A stretch of DNA of 42,126 nt from M55B112 sp040880545 (GTDB lineage Bacteria; Bacteroidota; Bacteroidia; Bacteroidales; GCA-2748055): contig JBBDIE010000041.1 in NCBI GenBank assembly GCA_040880545.1, positions 1-42,126 on the forward strand. Reading direction: 5' to 3'. The position numbers were made by a program, and so were the translations under genes. Positions 8,085-15,330 of the stretch are shown in pieces. The notes beneath the pieces were generated by a model. The model did no database searches. It was not told the DNA's origin and saw only the letters and a program-made list of their open reading frames with translations. Position 1 is the first letter of the stretch. The number at the start of each line of letters is the position of its first letter.

Positions 8085-8119
8085 ATTTAAGTTTGTTAAT
8101 CACCCCAAAAAGTTAATTT

Positions 8120-9133
8120 ATGAAATATGCCAGGTATATTTTAGCAATTTTGCTGATCGGAATAGTGATCGTGGTGCTTACCCTGAATAAGGGAGAGGGC
8201 CCCTATGTATCTATAGCCGGGTTTACACAGGGAACAACCTACCACATTACCTACCAGTCGCCCGGAGAGGACTCGCTTGACCTTCAGGATGCCGTTAATG
8301 CATTGCTGGCGGAATTTGACCAGTCGCTCTCCACATATATTGATACCAGCAATATCTCGCGGATCAATAACAACGAGACCGACCGAACGGATGCCTATTT
8401 TGAAACCGTATACCGGGAGGCAAAAAGAATATACGAATTGAGCAACGGGGCATTTGATATTACTGTAGGACCCTTGCGCGATGCCTGGGGTTTCGGTCCC
8501 GGCGTGAAAATGGAGATGTCGGAAAAGGTGATCGACAGTTTGATGCAGTTTGTGGGCATGGACAAGCTGAGCCTGGAAAACGGGAAGATCACAAAGGAGC
8601 ACCCTGAAATGCTTATTGATGTGAATGCCATTGCTCAGGGCTACGCGGTGGATGTTGTTTGCGAATTCCTGGAAGATCTGAGAATCAAAAATTATATGGT
8701 GGAAATCGGAGGTGAGCTGAGAACAAAAGGGTTGAGTCCCAGGAACGATACTTGGAGGGTGGGTATCGATAAACCCTTCTATGGCAATCAGCAACCCGGA
8801 CAGGAGCTCCAGGCGGTTGTTAATCTTTCAGGAAAGGCACTTGCATCTTCCGGAAATTACCGGAAATACTACGAAGTGGACGGGAAGAAGATCGTGCATA
8901 CCATCGATCCGCTCACTGGTTATACCCGGATGAGCAATCTGTTAAGCATTACGATCATCTCAGATGAATGTATCACTGCCGACGCCCTGGCCACAACATG
9001 TATGGCTCTGGGCTTTGAAAAAGCGGTGGAATTTATTGAATCGCAGGAGAATGTTGAGGCGCTCTTCATCTATACCGATGAAGACGGGTTATATCTTGAA
9101 TGGATGACCGACGGCATGAAAGAGCTATTGTGA
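8120..9133 (+). CDS. apbE: FAD:protein FMN transferase
   Basis: This 337-residue protein has an N-terminal transmembrane or signal segment (residues ~5-22), placing it on the periplasmic side. ApbE uses FAD and Mg2+ to attach FMN to a threonine of NqrB, NqrC and RnfG-type proteins. Visible motifs are 'FDQSLSTYIDTSNISRIN' (residues ~66-83), 'GAFDITVGPLRDAWGFG' (110-126), 'DVNAIAQGYAVD' (167-178), 'EIGGELR' (195-201), H260-T-I-D263-P with G267, and 'TADALATTCMALG' (286-298), which contains the metal-binding Asp288. Its position behind nqrF fits the need to flavinylate T216 of both NqrB and NqrC. A terminator hairpin separates it from nqrF. Confidence 0.96.
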   Translation: MKYARYILAILLIGIVIVVLTLNKGEGPYVSIAGFTQGTTYHITYQSPGEDSLDLQDAVNALLAEFDQSLSTYIDTSNISRINNNETDRTDAYFETVYREAKRIYELSNGAFDITVGPLRDAWGFGPGVKMEMSEKVIDSLMQFVGMDKLSLENGKITKEHPEMLIDVNAIAQGYAVDVVCEFLEDLRIKNYMVEIGGELRTKGLSPRNDTWRVGIDKPFYGNQQPGQELQAVVNLSGKALASSGNYRKYYEVDGKKIVHTIDPLTGYTRMSNLLSITIISDECITADALATTCMALGFEKAVEFIESQENVEALFIYTDEDGLYLEWMTDGMKELL

Positions 9134-9151
9134 TCGCTCCGGTGTAGTGAG

Positions 9152-9346
9152 TTATTGCTTGCTTTCATTATCACATACGGCGCCACAGCCACATGAAAAT
9201 CCCTTGGAGCTCAACGGATCGGACGCATTGGATGAACGACAGCTGCCCCCGGAAAATTCGGCATTCCTGTCTAACAACAACTTTATTCCCAAACCCGCGA
9301 ACGCCAGTACTACCAGTACAATAGCTGCCAACATTACTTTAAGCAT
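9152..9346 (-). CDS. NqrM-like small membrane protein with four cysteines
   Basis: This 64-residue protein has one N-terminal transmembrane helix (residues ~4-25) and a short Cys-rich tail with Cys36, Cys52, Cys54 and Cys58. The tail pattern GSC-x15-C-x-C-x3-C-D is the layout of NqrM (DUF539), a small maturation factor encoded near apbE in gammaproteobacteria and needed for NQR assembly, probably for the NqrD/NqrE iron site. Overall sequence similarity is weak and the NqrM link rests on topology, cysteine spacing and location, so it is inference. The gene is convergent with apbE (18-bp gap). Initiation is taken at the ATG at 9344-9346, preceded by a weak purine-rich AGAAG. The overlapping plus-strand frame (9147-9365) has no signal for being real. 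Confidence 0.7.
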   Translation of the reverse strand: MLKVMLAAIVLVVLAFAGLGIKLLLDRNAEFSGGSCRSSNASDPLSSKGFSCGCGAVCDNESKQ

Positions 9347-9444
9347 AATCTTCTATTTTATTTAGTGCTTGCAGGGAAAGGTCCACAACTGTATTATCTC
9401 ACATTCAAACCAGTAATCGAAAGCCTTACTCTTGCTACACTGTC

Positions 9445-9597
9445 ATTTAGTGTCTGTCATTAGTGTGGCGTGGCTGGATCATAATGTTCGTTAGCAAGGC
9501 TTGTGAAGTCGGGAAATGCGCAGTTTACTTTTGTAAATGAGCAATTTCCCGACGAGCGTAACGCAGCAAACGGACATTATGGACAGCCACTAATTAA
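9445..9597. repeat. ~150-bp inverted-repeat element, copy 2
   Basis: The ends are imperfect inverted repeats: TTTAGTGTCTGTC on the left and GGACAGCCACTAATT on the right. The next inner parts also match in inverted orientation (GTGGCTGGATCATAATGTTC against the complement of GGACATTATGGACAGCCAC). The centre has its own stem, GTCGGGAAATGCGCAGTTTA pairing imperfectly with the segment ending at TTTCCCGAC (about 9510-9552). Copies with the same ends occur at 36666-36815 and, truncated, at 430-466. There is no open reading frame inside, which suits a MITE- or BIME-like non-autonomous repeat. It lies 22 bp beyond the stop of the minus-strand gene 9620-9853. Confidence 0.75.
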
Positions 9598-9619
9598 TTT
9601 CTTGTTATATAACAAATGA

Positions 9620-9853
9620 TCAGGCAAGTTGTTGACAACCCGAGCAATCATTTTCTTTTTCCTTCATACGTGCTTTATGGCAACGTATCTCCTCATGTTT
9701 AACGCATTTTACTCCAAGTTTGGCCATATCGCTGTTATGACCAACACGGTATGCCGGGAATTTCCCCTTTTTCCTGGTAAGTATATTTAGCGCCAAACCC
9801 ATCGTGGAAATGGCAATCAGAACAGCGGATAATAAAAGTATATTCCAAAACAT
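9620..9853 (-). CDS. Small Cys-rich single-pass membrane protein, unknown function
   Basis: The 77-residue product has an N-terminal transmembrane helix (residues ~3-24), a basic flank (TRKKGKFP) and a soluble tail with Cys50, His53, Cys58, Cys70 and Cys73. The C-x2-H...C...C-x2-C arrangement could bind a metal or an iron-sulfur centre. It has the same topology as the NqrM-like protein 274 bp further on, and both lie beside the nqr-apbE locus on the same strand. An additional NQR or electron-transfer assembly role is therefore possible but unproven. A TTTG/CACTTTTG pair on the minus strand (9879-9907) is a candidate promoter. I recognise no named family with confidence. Confidence 0.7.
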   Translation of the reverse strand: MFWNILLLSAVLIAISTMGLALNILTRKKGKFPAYRVGHNSDMAKLGVKCVKHEEIRCHKARMKEKENDCSGCQQLA

Positions 9854-9956
9854 CTGAACAATCCCTGTATTATGTTGTCAAAAGTGTGTAATTTTCTTTT
9901 TTACAAAGATAAAAAACCGGCAATGAAATACGGTGAAAAGCCGATATTTGTTTTCT

Positions 9957-12362
9957 ATGGAAAGTAAACGGATCAACTTATCCCAGGAAGATATCTTAAA
10001 TGATTATTACCTGGCAAACCTTAGTCGCCAGGTATCCACCCTAGGACGTAAAGATGTACTGGCTGGAAAAGCCAAATTTGGAATTTTTGGTGACGGCAAG
10101 GAGGTTGCCCAGATAGCGATGGCAAAATATTACCTGGAAGGCGACTGGAGGTCAGGTTATTACAGGGACCACACCTTTATGATGGCCGCGGAGATGCTTA
10201 CAGCAGAACAGTTTTTCTCCCAGATTTACGGGGTCACCGATGGAAAACTGAACCCCGGCAGCGCCGGAAGGAACTTCAACAATCACTTTGTATCCAAAAG
10301 TTTGAACGAAGATGGATCATGGAACAACCTGACAACCATGAAAAACACAAGTGCCGACCTGGCTCCAACAGCAGGACAAATGCCCAGGCTCGTGGGACTC
10401 GGTTATGCATCCAGGCTATTCAGGGAGAACAAGGATCTTCACAAATTCACCAGCCTTTCAAACAAGGGAAACGAGGTTGCTTTTGGCACCATTGGTGATG
10501 CCAGTACTGCAGAGGGGATGTTTTTTGAAACCATGAATGCGGCAGCAGTTTTGCAAATTCCGATGGCTGTGGCAGTTTGGGATGACGGATACGGGATCTC
10601 CGTCACAACCGATATGCAGATCGTAAAGGCAAGTATTTCAGAGGCGCTGGAAGGATTCCGGAAAAAGGGCAACAGCAACGGGATCGAAATTTATAAGGCA
10701 AAAGGGTGGGACTACCCGGAACTGATCACCGTATTTAAAAAGGGAATCGATCGCTGCCGAAAGGAACATATTCCTGTGCTATTTCATATTGAAGAGATGG
10801 TACAGCCATTCGGACACAGTACTTCGGGCAGCCATGAACGCTATAAGTCCAAAGAGCGCCTCGACTGGGAAAAGGAGCATGACCCCATAACAAAAATGGA
10901 AGCGTGGATCATTGAGGCCGGTCATGCTACTCAGGAAAAACTCAATGAGCTCAGGGAGAAGGCTGTAGCCGATGCCAGGAAAGCCCGGGATAAGGCGTGG
11001 AACGATTATACAACCCCCATCAGGAAAGAAAGGGATGATCTCCTGGCGATCATAGATAACAGAACCTGCACTTGTGAGAACGAAGATGTGGATAAACTGG
11101 GCATACTCAGCAAGGATCTCAAACGGATCATGAACCCCATCAGGAAGGATATACAATCCACCGCCAAGCGGATCATGCGCCATTTGTGTCTTACATGTCC
11201 AGTCAGAGAGGAGCTGCAGGGGGCCATGACGGAGTGGATCACGGATTACAGGGAGAAGAATTACGAACGCTACAGCACTAAACTTTACAATGAAACTGAC
11301 CGGTCGGCACTGAAAGTAAAACCTGTAAAGGTGCAGTTGGAAGAGAATGTATGGGTCAACGGGAGAGAGATCATCAGGGAAAACTTTGATGCACTGTTTG
11401 CCAAATATCCGCTGCTGGTTACATTTGGAGAGGATACCGGAAAGATCGGGGATGTAAATAAAGGGTTGGAAGGGCTGCAGAAAAAGTATGGCGACCTGCG
11501 GGTAACCGATACAGGTATCCGGGAAACAACCATCATCGGACAGGGAATAGGGATGGCACTTCGCGGCTTCAGGCCCATTGCCGAGATTCAGTATTTTGAT
11601 TACCTGCTCTATGCCCTGGCCACCATCAGCGACGACCTGGCAACACTGCACTGGCGCACCAAGGGGGCACAGGCGGCCCCGCTCATTATCCGGACACGCG
11701 GACACAGGCTGGAGGGAATCTGGCACTCGGGATCGCCCCTGAGCATGGTGATCAACTCCATCAGGGGTGTCTATGTTTGTGTTCCGAGGAACATGACACA
11801 GTCGGCCGGAATGTACAATACACTGATGGAAGCGGATGATCCGGCACTGGTGATAGAGCCACTGCGGGGGTACGGTCTGAAGGAGCAAAAACCGGTGAAT
11901 TTCGGTAAATTCAGAATTCCGCTTGGAATACCCGAGGTGATGCAGGAAGGAAGCGACATCACACTGGTAACCTATGGATCCTGCGTTCGGATCGCTGAAA
12001 CAGCCATCAAACAGCTCAGTGAATTTGATATAAGTGTGGAACTGATTGATGTACAGACACTGCTGCCATTCGACCTGAACGGTATTATTGGTCAATCCAT
12101 CAGCAAGACAAATAAAGTGGTATTCTTTGATGAAGATGTGCCGGGAGGCGCCACCGCTTTTATGCTGAAACATGTCATGGAGGATCAGAAAGCCTACTAC
12201 CACCTGGATACTGAACCAAGGACCCTTTCGGCACGTGAACACCGGCCCGCGTACAGCACCGACGGCGACTATTATTCAAATCCCAATGCTGAGGATGTGT
12301 TCGAGATCATCTATGAAATCATGCACGAATATAATCCGGTGAAGTATCCGGAGTTGTATTAG
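9957..12362 (+). CDS. Fused E1 alpha/beta 2-oxoacid dehydrogenase (thiamine diphosphate)
   Basis: The protein has about 801 residues from the ATG at 9957; an in-frame GTG at 9933 would add 8. The N-terminal half is the E1-alpha fold with the thiamine-diphosphate segment GTIGDASTAEGMFFETMNAA (residues 185-204 numbered from 9933) and HSTSGSHERYKSKERLDWE, which resembles the phosphorylation-loop region. The C-terminal half (from ~480) is E1-beta: 'FGEDTGKIGDVNKGLEGLQKKYG', 'RVTDTGIRETTIIGQGIGMALRG', 'IQYFDYLLYALATISDDLATLHWRT'. It should decarboxylate pyruvate or a branched-chain 2-oxoacid and acylate an E2 lipoyl domain, but no E2 or E3 gene is nearby. Between the halves is a charged helical linker of over 100 residues with two cysteine pairs, Cys379/Cys381 and Cys419/Cys422. 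The motif end 'VWDDGYGIS' has Asp-Asp where many E1s have Asn-Asn. Confidence 0.9.
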   Translation: MESKRINLSQEDILNDYYLANLSRQVSTLGRKDVLAGKAKFGIFGDGKEVAQIAMAKYYLEGDWRSGYYRDHTFMMAAEMLTAEQFFSQIYGVTDGKLNPGSAGRNFNNHFVSKSLNEDGSWNNLTTMKNTSADLAPTAGQMPRLVGLGYASRLFRENKDLHKFTSLSNKGNEVAFGTIGDASTAEGMFFETMNAAAVLQIPMAVAVWDDGYGISVTTDMQIVKASISEALEGFRKKGNSNGIEIYKAKGWDYPELITVFKKGIDRCRKEHIPVLFHIEEMVQPFGHSTSGSHERYKSKERLDWEKEHDPITKMEAWIIEAGHATQEKLNELREKAVADARKARDKAWNDYTTPIRKERDDLLAIIDNRTCTCENEDVDKLGILSKDLKRIMNPIRKDIQSTAKRIMRHLCLTCPVREELQGAMTEWITDYREKNYERYSTKLYNETDRSALKVKPVKVQLEENVWVNGREIIRENFDALFAKYPLLVTFGEDTGKIGDVNKGLEGLQKKYGDLRVTDTGIRETTIIGQGIGMALRGFRPIAEIQYFDYLLYALATISDDLATLHWRTKGAQAAPLIIRTRGHRLEGIWHSGSPLSMVINSIRGVYVCVPRNMTQSAGMYNTLMEADDPALVIEPLRGYGLKEQKPVNFGKFRIPLGIPEVMQEGSDITLVTYGSCVRIAETAIKQLSEFDISVELIDVQTLLPFDLNGIIGQSISKTNKVVFFDEDVPGGATAFMLKHVMEDQKAYYHLDTEPRTLSAREHRPAYSTDGDYYSNPNAEDVFEIIYEIMHEYNPVKYPELY

Positions 12363-12365
12363 TGT

Positions 12366-12406
12366 GGAGTACTTGGAGTACTTGGAGTACTTGGAGTACT
12401 TGGAGT
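12366..12406. repeat. Tandem 9-bp repeat (GGAGTACTT), about 4.6 copies
   Basis: The unit GGAGTACTT is repeated four times without mismatch, followed by GGAGT. It begins 3 bp after the stop codon of the E1 gene, in the convergent gap before nhaC. Each unit contains the palindrome AGTACT. The 9-bp period would be read as a repeating tripeptide, but the frame that covers it (12364-12816) is antisense to nhaC and shows no other coding sign. Copy number is likely to vary by replication slippage. Confidence 0.9.
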
Positions 12407-12442
12407 TAGGGTCGAGATATTTAAAGATCACGTATTTCACCA

Positions 12443-12460
12443 ATTTCATTTCAATGAAAT
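12443..12460 (-). other. Short hairpin at the nhaC stop codon
   Basis: ATTTCATT and AATGAAAT form an 8-bp perfect stem around a 2-base spacer, immediately after the nhaC coding sequence. There is no following T-run on either strand, so termination is uncertain. It may help protect the 3' ends of the convergent E1 and nhaC transcripts. Confidence 0.3.
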
Positions 12461-13941
12461 CAGGTAGCCTCCTCCTCCTTCACCTCATCGTCCGAAAATC
12501 TCCTGATCTTATAGTTGATGGCTGCAAAAAGGATACTGAACATGGGGCTCAGAATATTAAAAAATGCAAACGGAATATATTCAATTGTCGGTACGCCCAG
12601 TACCCTGGACTGCGTTGCCCCGCAGGTGTTCCAGGGGATCAGTACGGAGGTGATGGTTCCCCCGTCTTCCAGGGTGCGGCTGAGCACCTCCGGTTTCAGT
12701 CCTCGCTCCTTGTAAGTGGAGGCAAACATCCTGCCCGGTACCACGATGGAGATGTACTGATCGGATGCGGTAATATTGAAGAATATGCTTGTACCAATGG
12801 TGGTTGCCACCAGTGATCCGGTGGAATTGGCGAACCTGATCACCGAACGGGTGATCTTTTTCAGCATCCCGGCAGCCTCCATGGTGCCACCGAATACCAT
12901 CGCCGAGAGGATGAGCCAGATGGTGTTGAGCATCCCCTGCATGCCCTGGGTGGACAGCAGATCGTTCACAAGGGAATTGTTGGTTGTAATGGACAGTTCC
13001 CCGTATATGGCCTGCATTACACTGATGTAGGAAGCCTTAAAAAATGTATTCGTGGTGGGATCCAGTATGGCTCCCACTTCCCTGACCAGGTGCGGCTGAA
13101 ATATCAGGGCAAATACGCCGCCCAGAAGCGAACCGAATAGCAGTGCAGGCAATGGAGGTACCTTCTTGATGATCACAATGATCAACAGTGCAGGTACGAG
13201 CATCAACCAGGGGGATACCACGAACCTGCTGTCAATGGCAGCCAGTACCGCTTCAATGTCGTGGAGTTCCGAATTAAAGTTGTAGGTAAAACCGATTACC
13301 AGGAAGATCACCAGGGTGAGGATCATGGCAGGAGTGGTCGTAATGGTCATGTACCTGATGTGCGTGAAAAGATCGGTGCCCGCCATGGCAGGGGCCAGGT
13401 TGGTTGTATCACTTAGTGGTGACATTTTGTCGCCGAAATATGCCCCGGATATGATAGCCCCCGCAACAACTCCCTCACTGATCCCAAGGGTTTTGCCAAT
13501 GCCAATCAATGCAATACCCATGGTGGCGATGGTCGACCACGAACTTCCCGTGGCCAGTGAGACAACTCCGCCGATGATCACCGTGGCAAACAGGAATATG
13601 CTCGGATGAAAGATCTTTAACCCGTAATAGATGAGCGTTGGAACAACACCGCTGAGCATCCAGGTACCGGCAAGGGCGCCGATAAGCAACAGGATCAGAA
13701 TGGAAGGCATGGCGGACCCGATGCTTTTTACCATACTTCGGCGTACATCGATCCACCTGTTCCCCAGCGCAATGGCAATTACCCCCGCAACAGAAGCGGC
13801 CAGGAGCAGCGCAAACTGGTTGGCTCCATCCAGGGTATGGTCGCCAAAATAAACAACATTCAGTGTTAAAAGGGTGATAAGTACGATGATCGGGATCAGT
13901 GCCTGAAACAAAGAGGGCTGACGTATCTTGGTCTCTTCCAT
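12460..13941 (-). CDS. nhaC: Na+/H+ antiporter, NhaC family
   Basis: This 493-residue inner-membrane transporter has about twelve hydrophobic helices. Signatures are 'LATGSSWSTIATMGIALIGIG' around residue 130-150, 'GAIISGAYFGDKMSPLSDTTNLAPA' with its charged and polar residues in the membrane, and 'ASDQYISIVVPGRMFASTYKERGLKPEVLSRTLEDGGTITSVLIPWNTCGA' in the second half. NhaC-type proteins exchange Na+ for H+; in a cell with NQR the exchanger can convert the sodium gradient to a proton gradient or set internal pH and Na+. It is convergent with the E1 gene and divergent from yqgE across a 316-bp gap. Confidence 0.93.
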   Translation of the reverse strand: MEETKIRQPSLFQALIPIIVLITLLTLNVVYFGDHTLDGANQFALLLAASVAGVIAIALGNRWIDVRRSMVKSIGSAMPSILILLLIGALAGTWMLSGVVPTLIYYGLKIFHPSIFLFATVIIGGVVSLATGSSWSTIATMGIALIGIGKTLGISEGVVAGAIISGAYFGDKMSPLSDTTNLAPAMAGTDLFTHIRYMTITTTPAMILTLVIFLVIGFTYNFNSELHDIEAVLAAIDSRFVVSPWLMLVPALLIIVIIKKVPPLPALLFGSLLGGVFALIFQPHLVREVGAILDPTTNTFFKASYISVMQAIYGELSITTNNSLVNDLLSTQGMQGMLNTIWLILSAMVFGGTMEAAGMLKKITRSVIRFANSTGSLVATTIGTSIFFNITASDQYISIVVPGRMFASTYKERGLKPEVLSRTLEDGGTITSVLIPWNTCGATQSRVLGVPTIEYIPFAFFNILSPMFSILFAAINYKIRRFSDDEVKEEEAT

Positions 13942-14043
13942 ACGGATTTAACTATTTGGGCTTTAAGATAACTAAAATAAGTTGAAAATTGAATCGTTTT
14001 GGTTACTGCAGGATTTCAACACAGGAGCGTTTTTTCAAATTAT

Positions 14044-14080
14044 TTAAACTCCCTCTACTCCCGTAACTCTGTGGTAAAAA
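14044..14080 (-). repeat. Relic of a CACAGAG-type intergenic repeat
   Basis: Read on the minus strand, this segment starts TTTTTACCACAGAGTTACGG and continues with a purine-rich GAG-containing run. The start closely matches TTTTTAACCACAGAGTGCAC at 20389, so the two are likely members of one dispersed family. It lies in the 316-bp gap between nhaC and yqgE (13942-14257). That gap otherwise holds AT-rich sequence, a short palindrome at 14191-14202 and no gene I can support. Confidence 0.5.
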
Positions 14081-14190
14081 ATGTCCATGCGATGAATACA
14101 TTGTATACTGAATTTAACCACTGCATCTCTTACTGTCAACAATATCTGATCAGGCATTGGAACTGATGATGCGTTTACTTTCTGAGATCA

Positions 14191-14202
14191 TAACAATTGT
14201 TA
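14191..14202. promoter_or_regulatory. 12-bp palindrome upstream of yqgE
   Basis: TAACAATTGTTA is a perfect 12-bp palindrome, 56 bp before the yqgE start codon. The position suits an operator, but there is no adjacent regulator and AT-rich palindromes of this length can arise by chance. Confidence 0.3.
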
Positions 14203-14257
14203 AAATCTTTTTATTCAGGCAAAAATCGTTTACATTGCATTTCGTAAAGGGAACAGA

Positions 14258-14845
14258 ATGAATCTGAATATCGATTTCTTTCAAATATCCAATAACAAAG
14301 TTGCTGAAAGCGGCCGGGTGCTGATTTCAGAGCCTTTCCTGAGCGACCAATACTTCCGGAGGTCCGTTGTTTACCTTACGGAGCATAGTGAAACAGGCTC
14401 CCTTGGTTTCGTGCTGAACAAAGGCCTGGATATGATGGTCGCTGATGTGATTGATGAATTTCCCGAAGTTGACTTCAGACTTTCCCTGGGGGGACCTGTG
14501 GGTACAAATACGGTTCATTACCTTCATACCCTGGGTGAAGAGATTCCCGAAAGCGTCCATGTGAAGGATGGAATTTACTGGGGAGGGAATTTTGAGGTGA
14601 TGAAGGAGAAAGTACGCAGTGGCAAGGCAACCCGAAAGAATATCCGTTTCTTTCTGGGCTATTCCGGTTGGTCGGAAAAACAGTTGGAAGGAGAACTTGG
14701 GATGAATGCCTGGCTCGTAGGTGAAATTCCAGCAGCAATGATCATGAAAGGCGGATCCACAGAATTCTGGACAGATACATTAGTCAAACTGGAGGAAAAA
14801 TACAAAGCATGGGCCAATTTTCCCGAAGATCCGGGCCTTAACTGA
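14258..14845 (+). CDS. YqgE/AlgH family protein (DUF179)
   Basis: The 195-residue protein is co-linear with the YqgE/AlgH family: 'GRVLISEPFLSDQYFRRSVVYLTEH...GSLGFVLNK' at the start, then 'LSLGGPVGTNTVHYLHTLGE' and 'FFLGYSGWSEKQLEGELGMNAWLV'. The family is widespread, cytoplasmic and of unknown biochemical role; the fold resembles a beta-barrel-like single domain. The G-Y-S-G-W-S motif is the most conserved part. Its stop overlaps by 8 bp the stop end of the convergent gmhB-like gene. No partner in an operon is seen. Confidence 0.9.
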   Translation: MNLNIDFFQISNNKVAESGRVLISEPFLSDQYFRRSVVYLTEHSETGSLGFVLNKGLDMMVADVIDEFPEVDFRLSLGGPVGTNTVHYLHTLGEEIPESVHVKDGIYWGGNFEVMKEKVRSGKATRKNIRFFLGYSGWSEKQLEGELGMNAWLVGEIPAAMIMKGGSTEFWTDTLVKLEEKYKAWANFPEDPGLN

Positions 14846-15326
14846 TCTCCCCGAGGAATTTACGAAGATCCTGGTTTCTCCTGATCTTCAACGTATTCAC
14901 GCCTGCTGAACGGCCTGCCTCAATATCTGTTTTCTTATCTCCGATAAACCACGACTTTTCAGGATCAATATCAAATTGAGCCATGGCCTTTTCGATCATT
15001 AACGGTTTGGGTTTACGACACAAACAGTTCTCTTTGTCTGTATGGTGCGGACAATAATAGATGGCCGAGAGTGTGATCCCGTACCTGGAAAATTCCTCCT
15101 CCATACGCGCATTCACCTTGTCAACATCCGCACAGGTATATTTTCCTTTACTGATGCCGCCCTGGTTGGTGATCACAAACAGCAGATAATCCCGCTCCTG
15201 GAAATATTGAAGAGCCTCCACAATGCCCTTATTCATTATAAAATCTTCAACACGGTATACGTAGTAATATTTTTTCGGATGATTTATAACACCGTCCCTG
15301 TCGAGAAAGATTGCCTTATTCATCAT
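14838..15326 (-). CDS. HAD-IIIA phosphatase, GmhB-like (heptose-bisphosphate 7-phosphatase class)
   Basis: About 162 residues, starting at the ATG at 15326 or the adjacent one at 15323 (MMNKAIFLDRDGVI). An upstream in-frame start at 15353 would overlap the preceding gene. The HAD nucleophile motif is FLDRDG with Asp9 and Asp11. Motif II is ITNQGGI, and motif IV is GDKKTD with Asp130 and Asp134. The Cys92-x-His94...Cys101-x-Cys103-RKPKP cluster is the zinc loop typical of GmhB. The expected reaction is removal of the 7-phosphate from D-glycero-manno-heptose 1,7-bisphosphate for lipopolysaccharide core or nucleotide-heptose synthesis; histidinol phosphatase is an alternative within the subfamily. 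It is the last gene of the amn-holA-rhomboid-gmhB run. Confidence 0.82.
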   Translation of the reverse strand: MMNKAIFLDRDGVINHPKKYYYVYRVEDFIMNKGIVEALQYFQERDYLLFVITNQGGISKGKYTCADVDKVNARMEEEFSRYGITLSAIYYCPHHTDKENCLCRKPKPLMIEKAMAQFDIDPEKSWFIGDKKTDIEAGRSAGVNTLKIRRNQDLRKFLGEIS

Positions 15327-15330
15327 ATGG

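Noticed and set aside
9147..9365. 72-codon plus-strand frame opposite the NqrM-like gene
   Set aside because: The minus-strand product has a clear membrane helix and a patterned Cys tail, while the plus-strand product shows no such features.
10779..12242. Long (487-codon) minus-strand frame inside the E1 gene
   Set aside because: It is fully antisense to the fused E1 coding sequence, has no domain resemblance and is explained by codon usage on the other strand.
12364..12816. 150-codon plus-strand frame beginning with a repeating Glu-Tyr-Leu stretch
   Set aside because: The start is the 9-bp tandem array and the rest is antisense to nhaC; nothing else supports translation.
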